Below are positions 1 to 7,998 of a stretch of 64,000 nucleotides of DNA, piece by piece. The first letter of the stretch is position 1. Each line of letters opens with the position of its first letter. A program made the position numbers and the translations under genes. Where the stretch lies: the NCBI GenBank assembly GCA_046330075.1, contig JAXLTL010000001.1:1375707-1439706 (forward strand), given 5' to 3'. Source of the DNA: JAJTFW01 sp046330075. GTDB lineage: Bacteria; Bacteroidota; Bacteroidia; AKYH767-A; OLB10. Below the pieces are notes generated by a model. It did no database searches. It saw only the letters and a program-made list of their open reading frames with translations, and was not told the DNA's origin.

Positions 1-13
1 TCTGTTCATGGTA

Positions 14-514
14 TCAGAAATAACGGTACTCTTCAGCACTCAGGAAGGCATAGTACACCATTGCCGGAACAATGGTGGTATCCTGAATAATTTGTTGTTC
101 AATGGTCCATCGTTCAAGGTCAGAAGGTTCCCGTTTATAGAAACAGGTATAGGCGTCACGCACAAACTTCGACACATCCGCCCGCATCGTTGCTGCATCC
201 GGAACATGCGTTGAACGCTTCAGCAGATCGCGGATCACCATATCACGCATCAGCTCCTTATCTGTCATGGCATCGTAGCAGATCATTGTTTCATCCAGTT
301 CGGATGAAGTCATCTGCTTCTTCAGTAAATCGGCAAATGCACCCGACACAAATTGCCGGTCGGACTTCAACGCACGCTTCGTGCCGCCCTGTATATTTAC
401 AACAACAGGATTCACCTCATATATGGGCTCCGGTTTGGTACAGGCAACCCATGAACACAACACGGTTGCCATCACCATTGTATTTCTGATTTTAATAGCC
501 GCGCAGAAACTCAT
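14..514 (-). CDS. Putative lipoprotein with linker-like helical domain
   Basis: A 166-residue protein of unknown function, probably a lipoprotein. The start at 514 gives a short basic N-terminus, a hydrophobic stretch and a lipobox ending SWVAC, followed by TKPEP. The reading frame extends further upstream, but that part would lie inside the preceding gene and has no signal character; a start at 478 is also possible. The segment with SKFVRDAYTCFYKREPSDLE resembles the F-x-x-x-Y-x-x-x-x-x-R-x-P-x-x-x-E pattern of DUF4214/phycobilisome-linker-like helical domains, a weak match. It overlaps the end of the upstream lipoprotein gene by 23 bases, so the two are probably co-transcribed. Its partner has the same type of motif, suggesting paralogous or cooperating envelope proteins. 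Confidence 0.6.
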   Translation of the reverse strand: MSFCAAIKIRNTMVMATVLCSWVACTKPEPIYEVNPVVVNIQGGTKRALKSDRQFVSGAFADLLKKQMTSSELDETMICYDAMTDKELMRDMVIRDLLKRSTHVPDAATMRADVSKFVRDAYTCFYKREPSDLERWTIEQQIIQDTTIVPAMVYYAFLSAEEYRYF

Positions 515-1358
515 GTGATAAGAAGATTTTACGCATGGTAGTAATATGGTTTTTATGACTGCTGAATGCATCCGTATAAGAAAGCAATTCACCGGAATCA
601 GGTTCACGATAAAGGAGATTCCGGAACAGCTCCCGAACCTGACCTTCGTAAAAAGAGCGCGACGAAAAGAAAATATTCAGAAAATCAGTATCTGTTGTTC
701 CGGTCTGAAGAAATAACGTTGCCGGATATCCGTACATCATGGTGCTTGCGTTTTCCAGCTCACCATCAGTAGGCATCCGCAATAAAAAGAAACTGAAAAC
801 CGATTGCACCCAAACATCGCCTGAACCATTCACCCATGCAAACAGGCGTGAGGCTGTCATTCGTTTCTCCACCTCCAGAAGGCTGATGGTGCCATTCAGA
901 AACTGTTGCCGGGCATCCCGTAAATCCTGCATGCGCTGCAGCTCCAGCTGCAATCTTGTTACATCTACCGCATTCGCCGGATCGCTGATATCAGCCTCAA
1001 TGGAGGTTATCATATCCTCAATATCTTCATCCGACGCACCATCCAGCAATTGCTGATTACGTATCTCATAATAATTTTCCAAAGCTTCGGGAGAACTGAT
1101 CAGTTTATTGATCAGTGCCGACTTTGAATCATTGGAGCAGTTGGTGATTGCGAGGCTTCTGATTTCAGCATCCATTACCGAATCAGAAGGCGTAATGCCA
1201 ATCGTAGAGAGATATACTTTCTGGACAAACTGCCGGATCTGGGTGAGTGAAACCGTGGGATCACTCATGGCTGTATTTCCGGGAATAATTTCCGGATCCT
1301 TTTTACAGGAAGTGATGATCAGGAGCGCCGGTAAAACCAGATATGATAATTTCTTCAC
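492..1358 (-). CDS. Putative lipoprotein with two linker-like motifs
   Basis: A 288-residue predicted lipoprotein. The GTG at 1358 is chosen because it gives a compact signal peptide, VKKLSYLVLPALLIITSC, with an ITSC lipobox; the longer open frame upstream adds sequence without secretion features. Two regions, RQFVQKVYLSTIGITPSDS near the N-terminus and VRELFRNLLYREPDSGEL near the C-terminus, share the aromatic and R-x-P pattern seen in the downstream neighbour. Between them is a helical, acidic stretch (around IEDMITSIEADISD) likely to form coiled coil. Function is unknown. Codon overlap with the next gene indicates one transcript. Family assignment to DUF4214-like domains is inference. Confidence 0.65.
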   Translation of the reverse strand: MKKLSYLVLPALLIITSCKKDPEIIPGNTAMSDPTVSLTQIRQFVQKVYLSTIGITPSDSVMDAEIRSLAITNCSNDSKSALINKLISSPEALENYYEIRNQQLLDGASDEDIEDMITSIEADISDPANAVDVTRLQLELQRMQDLRDARQQFLNGTISLLEVEKRMTASRLFAWVNGSGDVWVQSVFSFFLLRMPTDGELENASTMMYGYPATLFLQTGTTDTDFLNIFFSSRSFYEGQVRELFRNLLYREPDSGELLSYTDAFSSHKNHITTMRKIFLSHEFLRGY

Positions 1359-1488
1359 GAATACAAAGTTCGTGTACGGCAGGCCGGCAAAACCAAGGGT
1401 ATACGCAAATACCTTACAAAAGTTCCTTCGCTTCTGTGAAAAAAACAACCACTTCTTACATCAGAAAAAAAAACGATCTGCTGCTGCT

Positions 1489-3408
1489 CTATTTCGCTAC
1501 GGCTCCGCCTTCATACAACTGCGCGGCATATTTTGCAGAGGGTGAAATCACTTTTTCTCCCAGGCCCAAACGTGACCATATTTCGTCAACACGGGCAATC
1601 GTTGCTGCATCCGAAGCCAGAATATTGGGCCAATCACGGTCAAATCCGTCAAATTCTTTCACTTTCCGGGTTCCGTCGAAGGCTACATGATTCACTTCTC
1701 CGGCTGTTGTTGCGGCGATATCGAAATGATCCCGCTTCGGATCTACATTATTGGAGAAACGCCATACTGCATCCGCCAGATCAGAAATATCCATTGTATC
1801 TTCAAGGAAGATCAGCGTTTTAATTCTGGCAAATGCTGCCGACTTCAATAAAGCGTGCGCCATTTCCTGCACATGACCTTTTCTGTTTTTAGAGATCGCA
1901 ACAAAAACCAGCGGAACTCCTATCTGCAACAGCGCCGTATTCACATGCTTCAGTTCATCATACTTACGGATCTCAGCATTGATGGCGGGGATTGCTTCCG
2001 GCAGATCCTGCATGCCAGGTTCCCCGGAGGGCGCACCGGGAGCAAGCTCTTCTTCCATCTTACGGGTAGCATCCACTCCCATTTTTCCGCCGAATGCCAT
2101 GCGCGAACAACTGTGATCGAGCACATCCGTCGGACCCTGGGAATATGTGATATCCCGCAACGGATCCATGTGCATGGAAATATACCTCGCCACTTCTTTT
2201 GCATCGTGGATATTCACGTCCCCATCAACAACAATCATCATCTTGGTGAACATCATCTGTCCTGCCCCCCAGAGCGAATTCATCACCTTCAACGCCTGGC
2301 CGGGATAATCCTTCTTAATCTTAACAATCACCAGATTGTGAAACACCCCTTCCACGGGCAATACCATGTCCACGATTTCCGGCACTGCCGTCATTTTGAT
2401 AGGCGCCAGAAAAATGCGCTCTGTCGCTTTACCGATCCAGGCATCTTCCTGCGGAGGAATTCCTACAATGGTACATAGATAGACCGGATCTTTTCGGTAC
2501 GTGATCGCCGTTATATGAAAACGCGGATAATAATCGGCAAGCGAATAATATCCGGTATGATCGCCGAACGGTCCTTCGAGGATATAGTCTTCTTCCGGAT
2601 CCACATAGCCTTCGATAACAAAATCCGCATCTGCCGGCACCGACATATCGATGGTGAGGCATTTCACCAGCTCCACTCTTTTCTTCCTCAGGAACCCGGC
2701 CAGCAGAAATTCATCCACCCCATCGGGCAGCGGAGCGGTTGCAGCATACGTATATGCCGGATCACCACCAATGGTAACGGCCACGGGCATCCGTTTTCCA
2801 AGTTTTTTATATTCATTAAAATGACGTGCGGAAACTTTATGACGGTGCCAGTGCATGCCTGTCATCTGCTTTTCAAACACCTGCATCCGGTACAATCCCA
2901 CGTTACGGATGCCGGTATGCGGATCGCGGGTCTGGATCACCGGCAGTGTTATAAACGGACCACCATCTTCCGGCCAGCAGGTGAGCACCGGAAGCTTCGT
3001 GATATCGGGGTCCTTCATCACTACTTCCTGACAGGCACCACGACCACTGATTTCTTTCGGCATCCACGAAGCAATTTCACCCAACTGCGGAAGCATCTTC
3101 AGCTTATCCATGAACGAATGCTTCGGGCCCGTCAGTGTTTTAAACAAATCCTCTATTTCGCCGGCCACATCATCCAGCTTCTCCACTCCCAGTGCCATGG
3201 CCATTCGCTTTTCAGTGCCCATCGAATTGATGAGCACGGGAAAGTCGTAACCGGTATTCTCAAACAATAACGCCGGGCCATATTGTTTTGATACACGGTC
3301 AGTGATTTCTGTGATCTCCAGACGGGGGTTCACGTATTCCCGAATACGGACCAGTTCGCCGGCGTCTTCGAGCACCTTTATGAAATGCTGTAAATTTTTA
3401 TAGGCCAT
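1489..3408 (-). CDS. UbiD-family prenylated-FMN decarboxylase
   Basis: A 639-residue UbiD-family non-oxidative decarboxylase. The family uses prenylated FMN to remove a carboxylate from aromatic or unsaturated acids; in Bacteroidota such proteins are usually placed in menaquinone biosynthesis, decarboxylating a prenylated aromatic acid in the cytoplasm. The diagnostic segment EGPFGDHTGYYS is at residues 278-289, and other typical blocks are GGDPAYTYAATAPLP and QEDAWIGKATERIFL. It is longer than the roughly 500-residue proteobacterial UbiD, with extra C-terminal sequence after residue 450, as is common in this phylum. The start at 3408 fits the family N-terminus (MAYKNLQHFIKVLE). No UbiX flavin prenyltransferase gene is visible nearby. 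The exact substrate cannot be read from the sequence. Confidence 0.88.
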   Translation of the reverse strand: MAYKNLQHFIKVLEDAGELVRIREYVNPRLEITEITDRVSKQYGPALLFENTGYDFPVLINSMGTEKRMAMALGVEKLDDVAGEIEDLFKTLTGPKHSFMDKLKMLPQLGEIASWMPKEISGRGACQEVVMKDPDITKLPVLTCWPEDGGPFITLPVIQTRDPHTGIRNVGLYRMQVFEKQMTGMHWHRHKVSARHFNEYKKLGKRMPVAVTIGGDPAYTYAATAPLPDGVDEFLLAGFLRKKRVELVKCLTIDMSVPADADFVIEGYVDPEEDYILEGPFGDHTGYYSLADYYPRFHITAITYRKDPVYLCTIVGIPPQEDAWIGKATERIFLAPIKMTAVPEIVDMVLPVEGVFHNLVIVKIKKDYPGQALKVMNSLWGAGQMMFTKMMIVVDGDVNIHDAKEVARYISMHMDPLRDITYSQGPTDVLDHSCSRMAFGGKMGVDATRKMEEELAPGAPSGEPGMQDLPEAIPAINAEIRKYDELKHVNTALLQIGVPLVFVAISKNRKGHVQEMAHALLKSAAFARIKTLIFLEDTMDISDLADAVWRFSNNVDPKRDHFDIAATTAGEVNHVAFDGTRKVKEFDGFDRDWPNILASDAATIARVDEIWSRLGLGEKVISPSAKYAAQLYEGGAVAK

Positions 3409-3453
3409 ATCAATAACAACGCAACAACAGCGTGTTTAAGAGAATTGTTTGGT

Positions 3454-4365
3454 TCAGGAGAAAAATTCGTATTCGAACCTGTGTGCGAGATGGGTATCAC
3501 GACCAGCGCGGGTAAGGTCTGTTTCATACACGGTTTCGTGCGTTACCAGACCGGACTCATTGTACTCCATCCGGTTGCGGGAAATCACAAAACCGTTTTC
3601 ATCCGACAACGACTCTTCCAGCAAGCGTCCCTCCTCATCGTACTCATATAAAGATATCCGCGTATAAAATCCTTTTGACACACGCCGTGCCAGCCGGCCA
3701 TTTTCATCATATTCGGACTTCACGGATGAAACCGGTTTGTTTTCCTCGTTGAATTTCAGCAACGAAGTTTCCTTCCCGTCCTCATTGTAGGTATACTCAA
3801 GCCGGCTGACCAGTTTATCATTACCGTCCAGTTCCTCTTCTTTCGCCATGAGATTTTTATCATTATATGCGAAAGTGTACTTCCGGGTAACACCGGCCGC
3901 ATCGGTTACCAGCTTTTGAACAAGCAGATGCTGATCATTATACGTCAGCTCCTCTTTCGATTCAAACTCACCATCCGCATCATGTCTCACCACTGAAACC
4001 GGCTGACCATGCGTGGCAAATACATATTCCACTTTTTCTCCGGCATCGTCTCCATAAAATTTCACAATAGTGATGGGATGCCCTTCTGCATTTCGTGTTG
4101 TCACAAAACGCTCCAGAATGCCATCCATCGGCATTTCCATAACATGCTCGATCAGATTTCCTTTCTCATCGTACGTATAGGAATGCACTTCTTCCGGATC
4201 ACCTGACCCATCGAATTTCTTTTCGGAGGCCAGAAGATTTTTGGGGCCATATTCCGCCACCAGAGAAAGGATTTCTTCGCCGGTCATATCTTCATCACCA
4301 CCACGAAGGATCGAACGCAGCGGGCTCGTAAACCGTTTTATCAGTCGGATATTCTCGTTACTCAT
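3454..4365 (-). CDS. YD-repeat-like protein, apparently cytoplasmic
   Basis: A 303-residue acidic protein made largely of repeats of the form Y-x-Y/D-x-x-G-x-L, for example YTYDEKGNLIEH, YTYNEDGKETSL, SEYDENGRLARR and YEYDEEGRLLEE. These are RHS/YD-type beta repeats. Unlike usual YD-repeat proteins it has no signal peptide or membrane segment and no toxin-like C-terminal domain. The N-terminal 60 residues (MSNENIRLIKRFTSPLRSIL) are non-repetitive. Its start overlaps the 3' end of the upstream YbaN-like gene by eight bases, so the two are likely one operon. The function is unknown. Confidence 0.7.
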   Translation of the reverse strand: MSNENIRLIKRFTSPLRSILRGGDEDMTGEEILSLVAEYGPKNLLASEKKFDGSGDPEEVHSYTYDEKGNLIEHVMEMPMDGILERFVTTRNAEGHPITIVKFYGDDAGEKVEYVFATHGQPVSVVRHDADGEFESKEELTYNDQHLLVQKLVTDAAGVTRKYTFAYNDKNLMAKEEELDGNDKLVSRLEYTYNEDGKETSLLKFNEENKPVSSVKSEYDENGRLARRVSKGFYTRISLYEYDEEGRLLEESLSDENGFVISRNRMEYNESGLVTHETVYETDLTRAGRDTHLAHRFEYEFFS

Positions 4366-4789
4366 TCCGGGATATTTTCGGCAAAGGTACGATAGTTGGC
4401 TCAGGGCGGCGGGTTTTCACCGACAAGATATAGCCATTGATCCCCAGCATGGAGCAAGCGATCACCCATTTTACCCAGACCAGCTTCACCAAAAAGAGGA
4501 TACTGAACGTCAATGAAATGGTCACCATGAATATCGCCAGCAACTTGGTTTTCATACGCATACCCTTACCGCGTTTCCAATCCATGATCTGCGGACCGAT
4601 GACCGGATGAGCCAGAATTTTCTTCAGGAATTTAGGGGAGCTCTTTGCAAAACAAAAGGAGGCCAGAATAAAAAACACGAGACCGGGCATCATCGGCAGG
4701 ATGAAGCCGGCGATTCCTAATCCTGTGAAGATGAATCCAAACAGGATCCAGACAGGTTTAGGCAGCGAAATCCGGGAAAAGATACTCAT
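4358..4789 (-). CDS. YbaN/DUF454-family inner membrane protein
   Basis: A 143-residue integral membrane protein of the DUF454 (YbaN) family. It has an N-terminal hydrophobic hairpin (IFTGLGIAGFILPMMPGLVFFI), the family-typical short loop SPKFLKKILAHPVIGPQI, a basic cytoplasmic segment around DWKRGKGMRMKTK, and two more hydrophobic segments. The ATG at 4789 is preferred over a longer frame because it begins just before the conserved region (MSIFSRISLPKP). The function of the family is not established. It lies upstream of the YD-repeat gene with overlapping ends, suggesting translational coupling. Confidence 0.8.
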   Translation of the reverse strand: MSIFSRISLPKPVWILFGFIFTGLGIAGFILPMMPGLVFFILASFCFAKSSPKFLKKILAHPVIGPQIMDWKRGKGMRMKTKLLAIFMVTISLTFSILFLVKLVWVKWVIACSMLGINGYILSVKTRRPEPTIVPLPKISRNE

Positions 4790-4951
4790 GGGCTCTGACG
4801 ATGGCAAAGGTAGGAGGTAATTCAGTAATATGTATGGTTTGCGTGTAAATCCACAGACCGGACCCTGATAACCAACAGCGCTCAAGCAACCTGCCTGTGT
4901 GTAATCTGCTACTTCGGCCGAAGCTTCATGAAATATTAATCATTTGTCTTC

Positions 4952-4979
4952 TTTCGTACATTCCGAACCCGTACCTTTG
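4952..4979 (+). promoter_or_regulatory. Bacteroidota-type promoter of the efflux operon
   Basis: TACCTTTG at 4972-4979 matches the Bacteroidota -7 consensus TAnnTTTG. A TTTC element around 4952 is 17 bases upstream, a weak -33 box. A start of transcription a few bases downstream would fall inside the inverted repeats at 4981-5006, as expected for a repressor-controlled promoter of tetR and the efflux genes. Confidence 0.6.
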
Positions 4980-4980
4980 C

Positions 4981-5006
4981 TGACCATTTGGTCAAACCAA
5001 TCGGTT
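4981..5006. promoter_or_regulatory. Candidate TetR operator (two inverted repeats)
   Basis: TGACCA-TT-TGGTCA at 4981-4994 is a perfect 6-bp inverted repeat, immediately followed by AACC-AATC-GGTT at 4995-5006. Both sit between the -7 box and the GTG start of the tetR-family gene at 5011. Position and symmetry suggest the operator for autoregulation by the adjacent repressor; binding is inferred, not shown. Confidence 0.6.
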
Positions 5007-5010
5007 AATC

Positions 5011-5622
5011 GTGTCAGCAGAACAACTCACCAGCGAGCAGAAGATTCTGGACGCCGCCAAGCGGGTCTTTGAAACAAAGGGCTATACCGGAGCACGGATG
5101 CAGGAGATTGCGGACGAAGCCGGCATCAGCAAGGCTGCATTACACTATTACTTCCGATCGAAGGAAAAACTCTTCGACCGCATTTTTGAAGACACCATCT
5201 CCGCATTCCTTCCAATTACGATGACCTGGGAAGATGATTCGACAGACTGGGAGCAAAAAATGCGCTCATTCATTGTCCAGTTCTTTGCGTTTCTTAAAAC
5301 AAACTCGATGTTGTTTATTCTGGGAGAGATCAACAGGAACCCCGACCTGTTAAGCAAGCGTAAAAAAGACGGAAAGCCAAAAGTCAACAAGTTTATTGCC
5401 TATTTCACCCGTTTGCAGGAAAAAGGACTTGTAAGAGATGTAGACCCAAAGCTGGTATATATCTTCCTGCATTCACTCTGCTCCTATCCGCTGATAAACC
5501 GGGAGATTTTCAAAATGATCACGCGCACTTCCGATAAAGAATACGAACTCTTCCTCCACACTTATCCGGATCAGGTTGCAGACTTCCTGATCCTTCTTTA
5601 TAAAAAGCAAAAAACAAGATGA
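5011..5622 (+). CDS. TetR-family transcriptional repressor of efflux operon
   Basis: A 203-residue TetR/AcrR-family regulator. The N-terminal DNA-binding domain is clear: KILDAAKRVFETKGYTGARM, then the helix-turn-helix EIADEAGISKAALHYYFRSK at about residues 26-45. The C-terminal ligand-binding region is all helical and variable, as usual. The start is GTG at 5011, directly downstream of the promoter and operator-like palindromes. The stop overlaps the next gene by ATGA, so it is translationally coupled to a TolC-like gene, followed by EmrA-like and EmrB-like genes. The likely role is repression of its own operon, relieved by a toxic substrate. The inducer is unknown. Confidence 0.92.
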   Translation: MSAEQLTSEQKILDAAKRVFETKGYTGARMQEIADEAGISKAALHYYFRSKEKLFDRIFEDTISAFLPITMTWEDDSTDWEQKMRSFIVQFFAFLKTNSMLFILGEINRNPDLLSKRKKDGKPKVNKFIAYFTRLQEKGLVRDVDPKLVYIFLHSLCSYPLINREIFKMITRTSDKEYELFLHTYPDQVADFLILLYKKQKTR

Positions 5623-6893
5623 AAATAAAAGCCCATCCGTTGATCTGCTGTCTGTTGCTGGCGGGAACATTTTCTGTTGCGCAAACAACCAGCCAATACA
5701 CGCTCGACCAGTTGCAGCAACTGGCGAAAGAACATTATCCGCTCTTACAGCAACAGGGATACTATCAGGAGATCGGCCGGAACAAAGTGCAGCAAACCCT
5801 GACAAATTATTACCCGCAGATCAGCGTCACGGGCCAGGGTACTCTGCAAAGTGAGGTTACAGAGTTCAACATCCCGATTCAGGGTTTTGGGGGATTCAAG
5901 CCATCAGCAGATCAGTATGCTGTAGGCATAGACATCAGGGAAAACCTGCTCGACTACGGAGCAATACATATTCAAAAGGAAATTGAACATGCCAACACAG
6001 GGATTCAGGTCAGTCAGGCCGATGCAGATTTGCTGAAACTGAAAGAACGCATCAACCAACTGTACACCTCCTGTTGTCTGCAAAAAGAAAACAAGCACAT
6101 CCTTGAATTACGCATGGCCGAATTGTCCGCTAAGAAAAAAAGAATAGCTTCAGCGGTCAACAACGGAGCTGCTTTGCAAAGCAGTTATCTTATTCTTGAA
6201 TCGGAGTATTACCTCTCGGAACAAAAGCTGCTGGAAGCAGAATCGCTGCTGATGGCCGCCTGTAAGTCACTATCGGTGCTGGCTGGTAAAAACATCGACT
6301 CCACCTCTATCGCCATGGTACCGGCAGAACCTGCGGCTGCCGACATCAATGCCATTTCACGTCCTGAATTTAAAATGTTTGAGCAGCAATCCAGGGTACT
6401 TCAGCTCAGGGCGAAGATGCTCAACCGCAACAACCTGCCAAAGTTCTTTGTATTCGGGCGAGGATACTATGGACGCCCGGGCTATAATTTCCTGAACGAC
6501 GATTTCCGCCCATACGGACTCATCGGTGCGGGGCTCAACTGGAATCTTTCAGCCTACTACACTTCCGGAAAAGAGAAAACGAATCTCCGGCTCAACGAAA
6601 AGATCATCGACGCACAGCGGATGATTTTTGACCTGAATCTGCAAACTACACTAATACAGGAGCAGGAAGAAATAAGCCGTCTCGAAAAGATCGTACAATC
6701 GGATAAAAAAATCACTGCTGCCCGTACAGAAATCCGCAAAACGGCATCCAGTCAGCTCGACAACGGAACCATCACCGCCTCCGATTACATCACCGAACTC
6801 AACGCCGAAAGTCAGGCACAACTCAATATGAAGCTGCATGAATTACAACTCATGATGGCAAAAATAAACTACAACACCACACTCGGATTCTGA
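5619..6893 (+). CDS. TolC-family outer membrane efflux protein
   Basis: A 424-residue outer membrane efflux protein of the TolC family. It starts with a signal peptide ending near SVAQT (residues 1-23), then shows the long helical pattern with two related halves. Typical features are YTLDQLQQLAKEHYPLLQQQ at the mature N-terminus, NYYPQISVTGQGTLQ, and the second-half strand region GLNWNLSAYYTSGKEK. Such proteins form trimeric channels through the outer membrane and periplasm, docking with an adaptor and inner-membrane pump. The gene overlaps tetR by four bases and is 11 bases upstream of the adaptor gene, consistent with a complete tripartite EmrAB-TolC-type exporter. Confidence 0.9.
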   Translation: MKIKAHPLICCLLLAGTFSVAQTTSQYTLDQLQQLAKEHYPLLQQQGYYQEIGRNKVQQTLTNYYPQISVTGQGTLQSEVTEFNIPIQGFGGFKPSADQYAVGIDIRENLLDYGAIHIQKEIEHANTGIQVSQADADLLKLKERINQLYTSCCLQKENKHILELRMAELSAKKKRIASAVNNGAALQSSYLILESEYYLSEQKLLEAESLLMAACKSLSVLAGKNIDSTSIAMVPAEPAAADINAISRPEFKMFEQQSRVLQLRAKMLNRNNLPKFFVFGRGYYGRPGYNFLNDDFRPYGLIGAGLNWNLSAYYTSGKEKTNLRLNEKIIDAQRMIFDLNLQTTLIQEQEEISRLEKIVQSDKKITAARTEIRKTASSQLDNGTITASDYITELNAESQAQLNMKLHELQLMMAKINYNTTLGF

Positions 6894-6904
6894 AAACACA
6901 CCCC

Positions 6905-7993
6905 ATGCCGGAACATCATACTACTCCCAAACCAGCCAACAAACGTCTGCTCATCTTCGGCAGTATCGGAGCCCTCTTACTGCTCACTGTTATCTGGCTC
7001 TGGATATCCTCCATCGGTCACGAAAAAACCGACAATGCACAAATCGATGCAACGATTACACCGGTAAGAGCCGTAGTTGCAGGATTTGTTACCGAAGTAC
7101 ATTTTAAAGATAATCAGGTGGTAAAAAAAGGCGACCTGCTCATCAGCATCGACGACAAAGACTACATTGCCAGAACAGAGCAGGCAAAAGCGGCACTGGA
7201 AAGCGCGATGGCGCAACTGGAAATTGCAAAAGCCGGAGCTGTTTCTGCCGACTTCAACGCATCCGCCTCATCGCTCAGCAGTGCTGCAGCAACAGATAAT
7301 ATTACTTCTGCGCAGGCAAAGTTCACCAAAGCAGAAAAGGAATACGACCGGATTGGCAAGATGTTCAAAGACGGCGCAGCCACTCCCCAGCAGTTCGATG
7401 CGGCAAAGGCAGAATATGAATCAGCAAAAGCCACACTGGAGATGGCACGCAAACAATCGGAAGCTTCCTCCTCGCAGGCCGGAGGCGCACGATCACAGGC
7501 GACGGCACAGAAGTCGCAGATCACCTTAGCACAGGCTCTGGTAAAACAACGTCAGGCAGAACTAAAGCTCGCCGAAACGCAGCTCGAAAACACCAGGATC
7601 AGAGCGCCCTTTGATGGTATTATCTCGCGTAAATCAGCAGAGGCCGGTCAATACATCACCGCCGGGACACCGGTATGTGCTGCGGTAGATTACACGCATC
7701 TGTTCATCAGTGCCAACTTCAAGGAAACACAAATCGAAGACATGCGACCAGACCAGGAAGCCGACATTCACGTTGACGCCTATCCGCATATCAGTATAAA
7801 AGGTAAACTGCAGAGCTTCGGCGGAGCTACAGGAGCAAAATTCTCGCTCTTACCACCCGACAATGCCACCGGTAACTTCGTAAAGATTACGCAACGTGTT
7901 CCGGTAAAGATTCTCATCACTGACTATCCGAAAGAGCTGCAGGGCCTGCTCCTGCCCGGTCTCAGTGCTGTTGTTGACATCCGCACGAAATAA
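6905..7993 (+). CDS. HlyD/EmrA-type membrane fusion protein
   Basis: A 362-residue periplasmic adaptor of the HlyD/EmrA family. One N-terminal transmembrane segment (LLIFGSIGALLLLTVIWLWI, about residues 14-33) anchors it. The biotinyl-lipoyl-like half-motif follows (ATITPVRAVVAGFVTEVHFK), then a long alanine- and glutamine-rich coiled-coil hairpin (residues about 90-215), then the second lipoyl half (LENTRIRAPFDGIISRKSAE) and a beta-barrel domain. It should link the TolC-like channel to the EmrB-like pump. It is separated from the MFS gene by only five bases. The order channel-adaptor-pump is usual in this phylum. Confidence 0.92.
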   Translation: MPEHHTTPKPANKRLLIFGSIGALLLLTVIWLWISSIGHEKTDNAQIDATITPVRAVVAGFVTEVHFKDNQVVKKGDLLISIDDKDYIARTEQAKAALESAMAQLEIAKAGAVSADFNASASSLSSAAATDNITSAQAKFTKAEKEYDRIGKMFKDGAATPQQFDAAKAEYESAKATLEMARKQSEASSSQAGGARSQATAQKSQITLAQALVKQRQAELKLAETQLENTRIRAPFDGIISRKSAEAGQYITAGTPVCAAVDYTHLFISANFKETQIEDMRPDQEADIHVDAYPHISIKGKLQSFGGATGAKFSLLPPDNATGNFVKITQRVPVKILITDYPKELQGLLLPGLSAVVDIRTK

Positions 7994-7998
7994 CTGCA

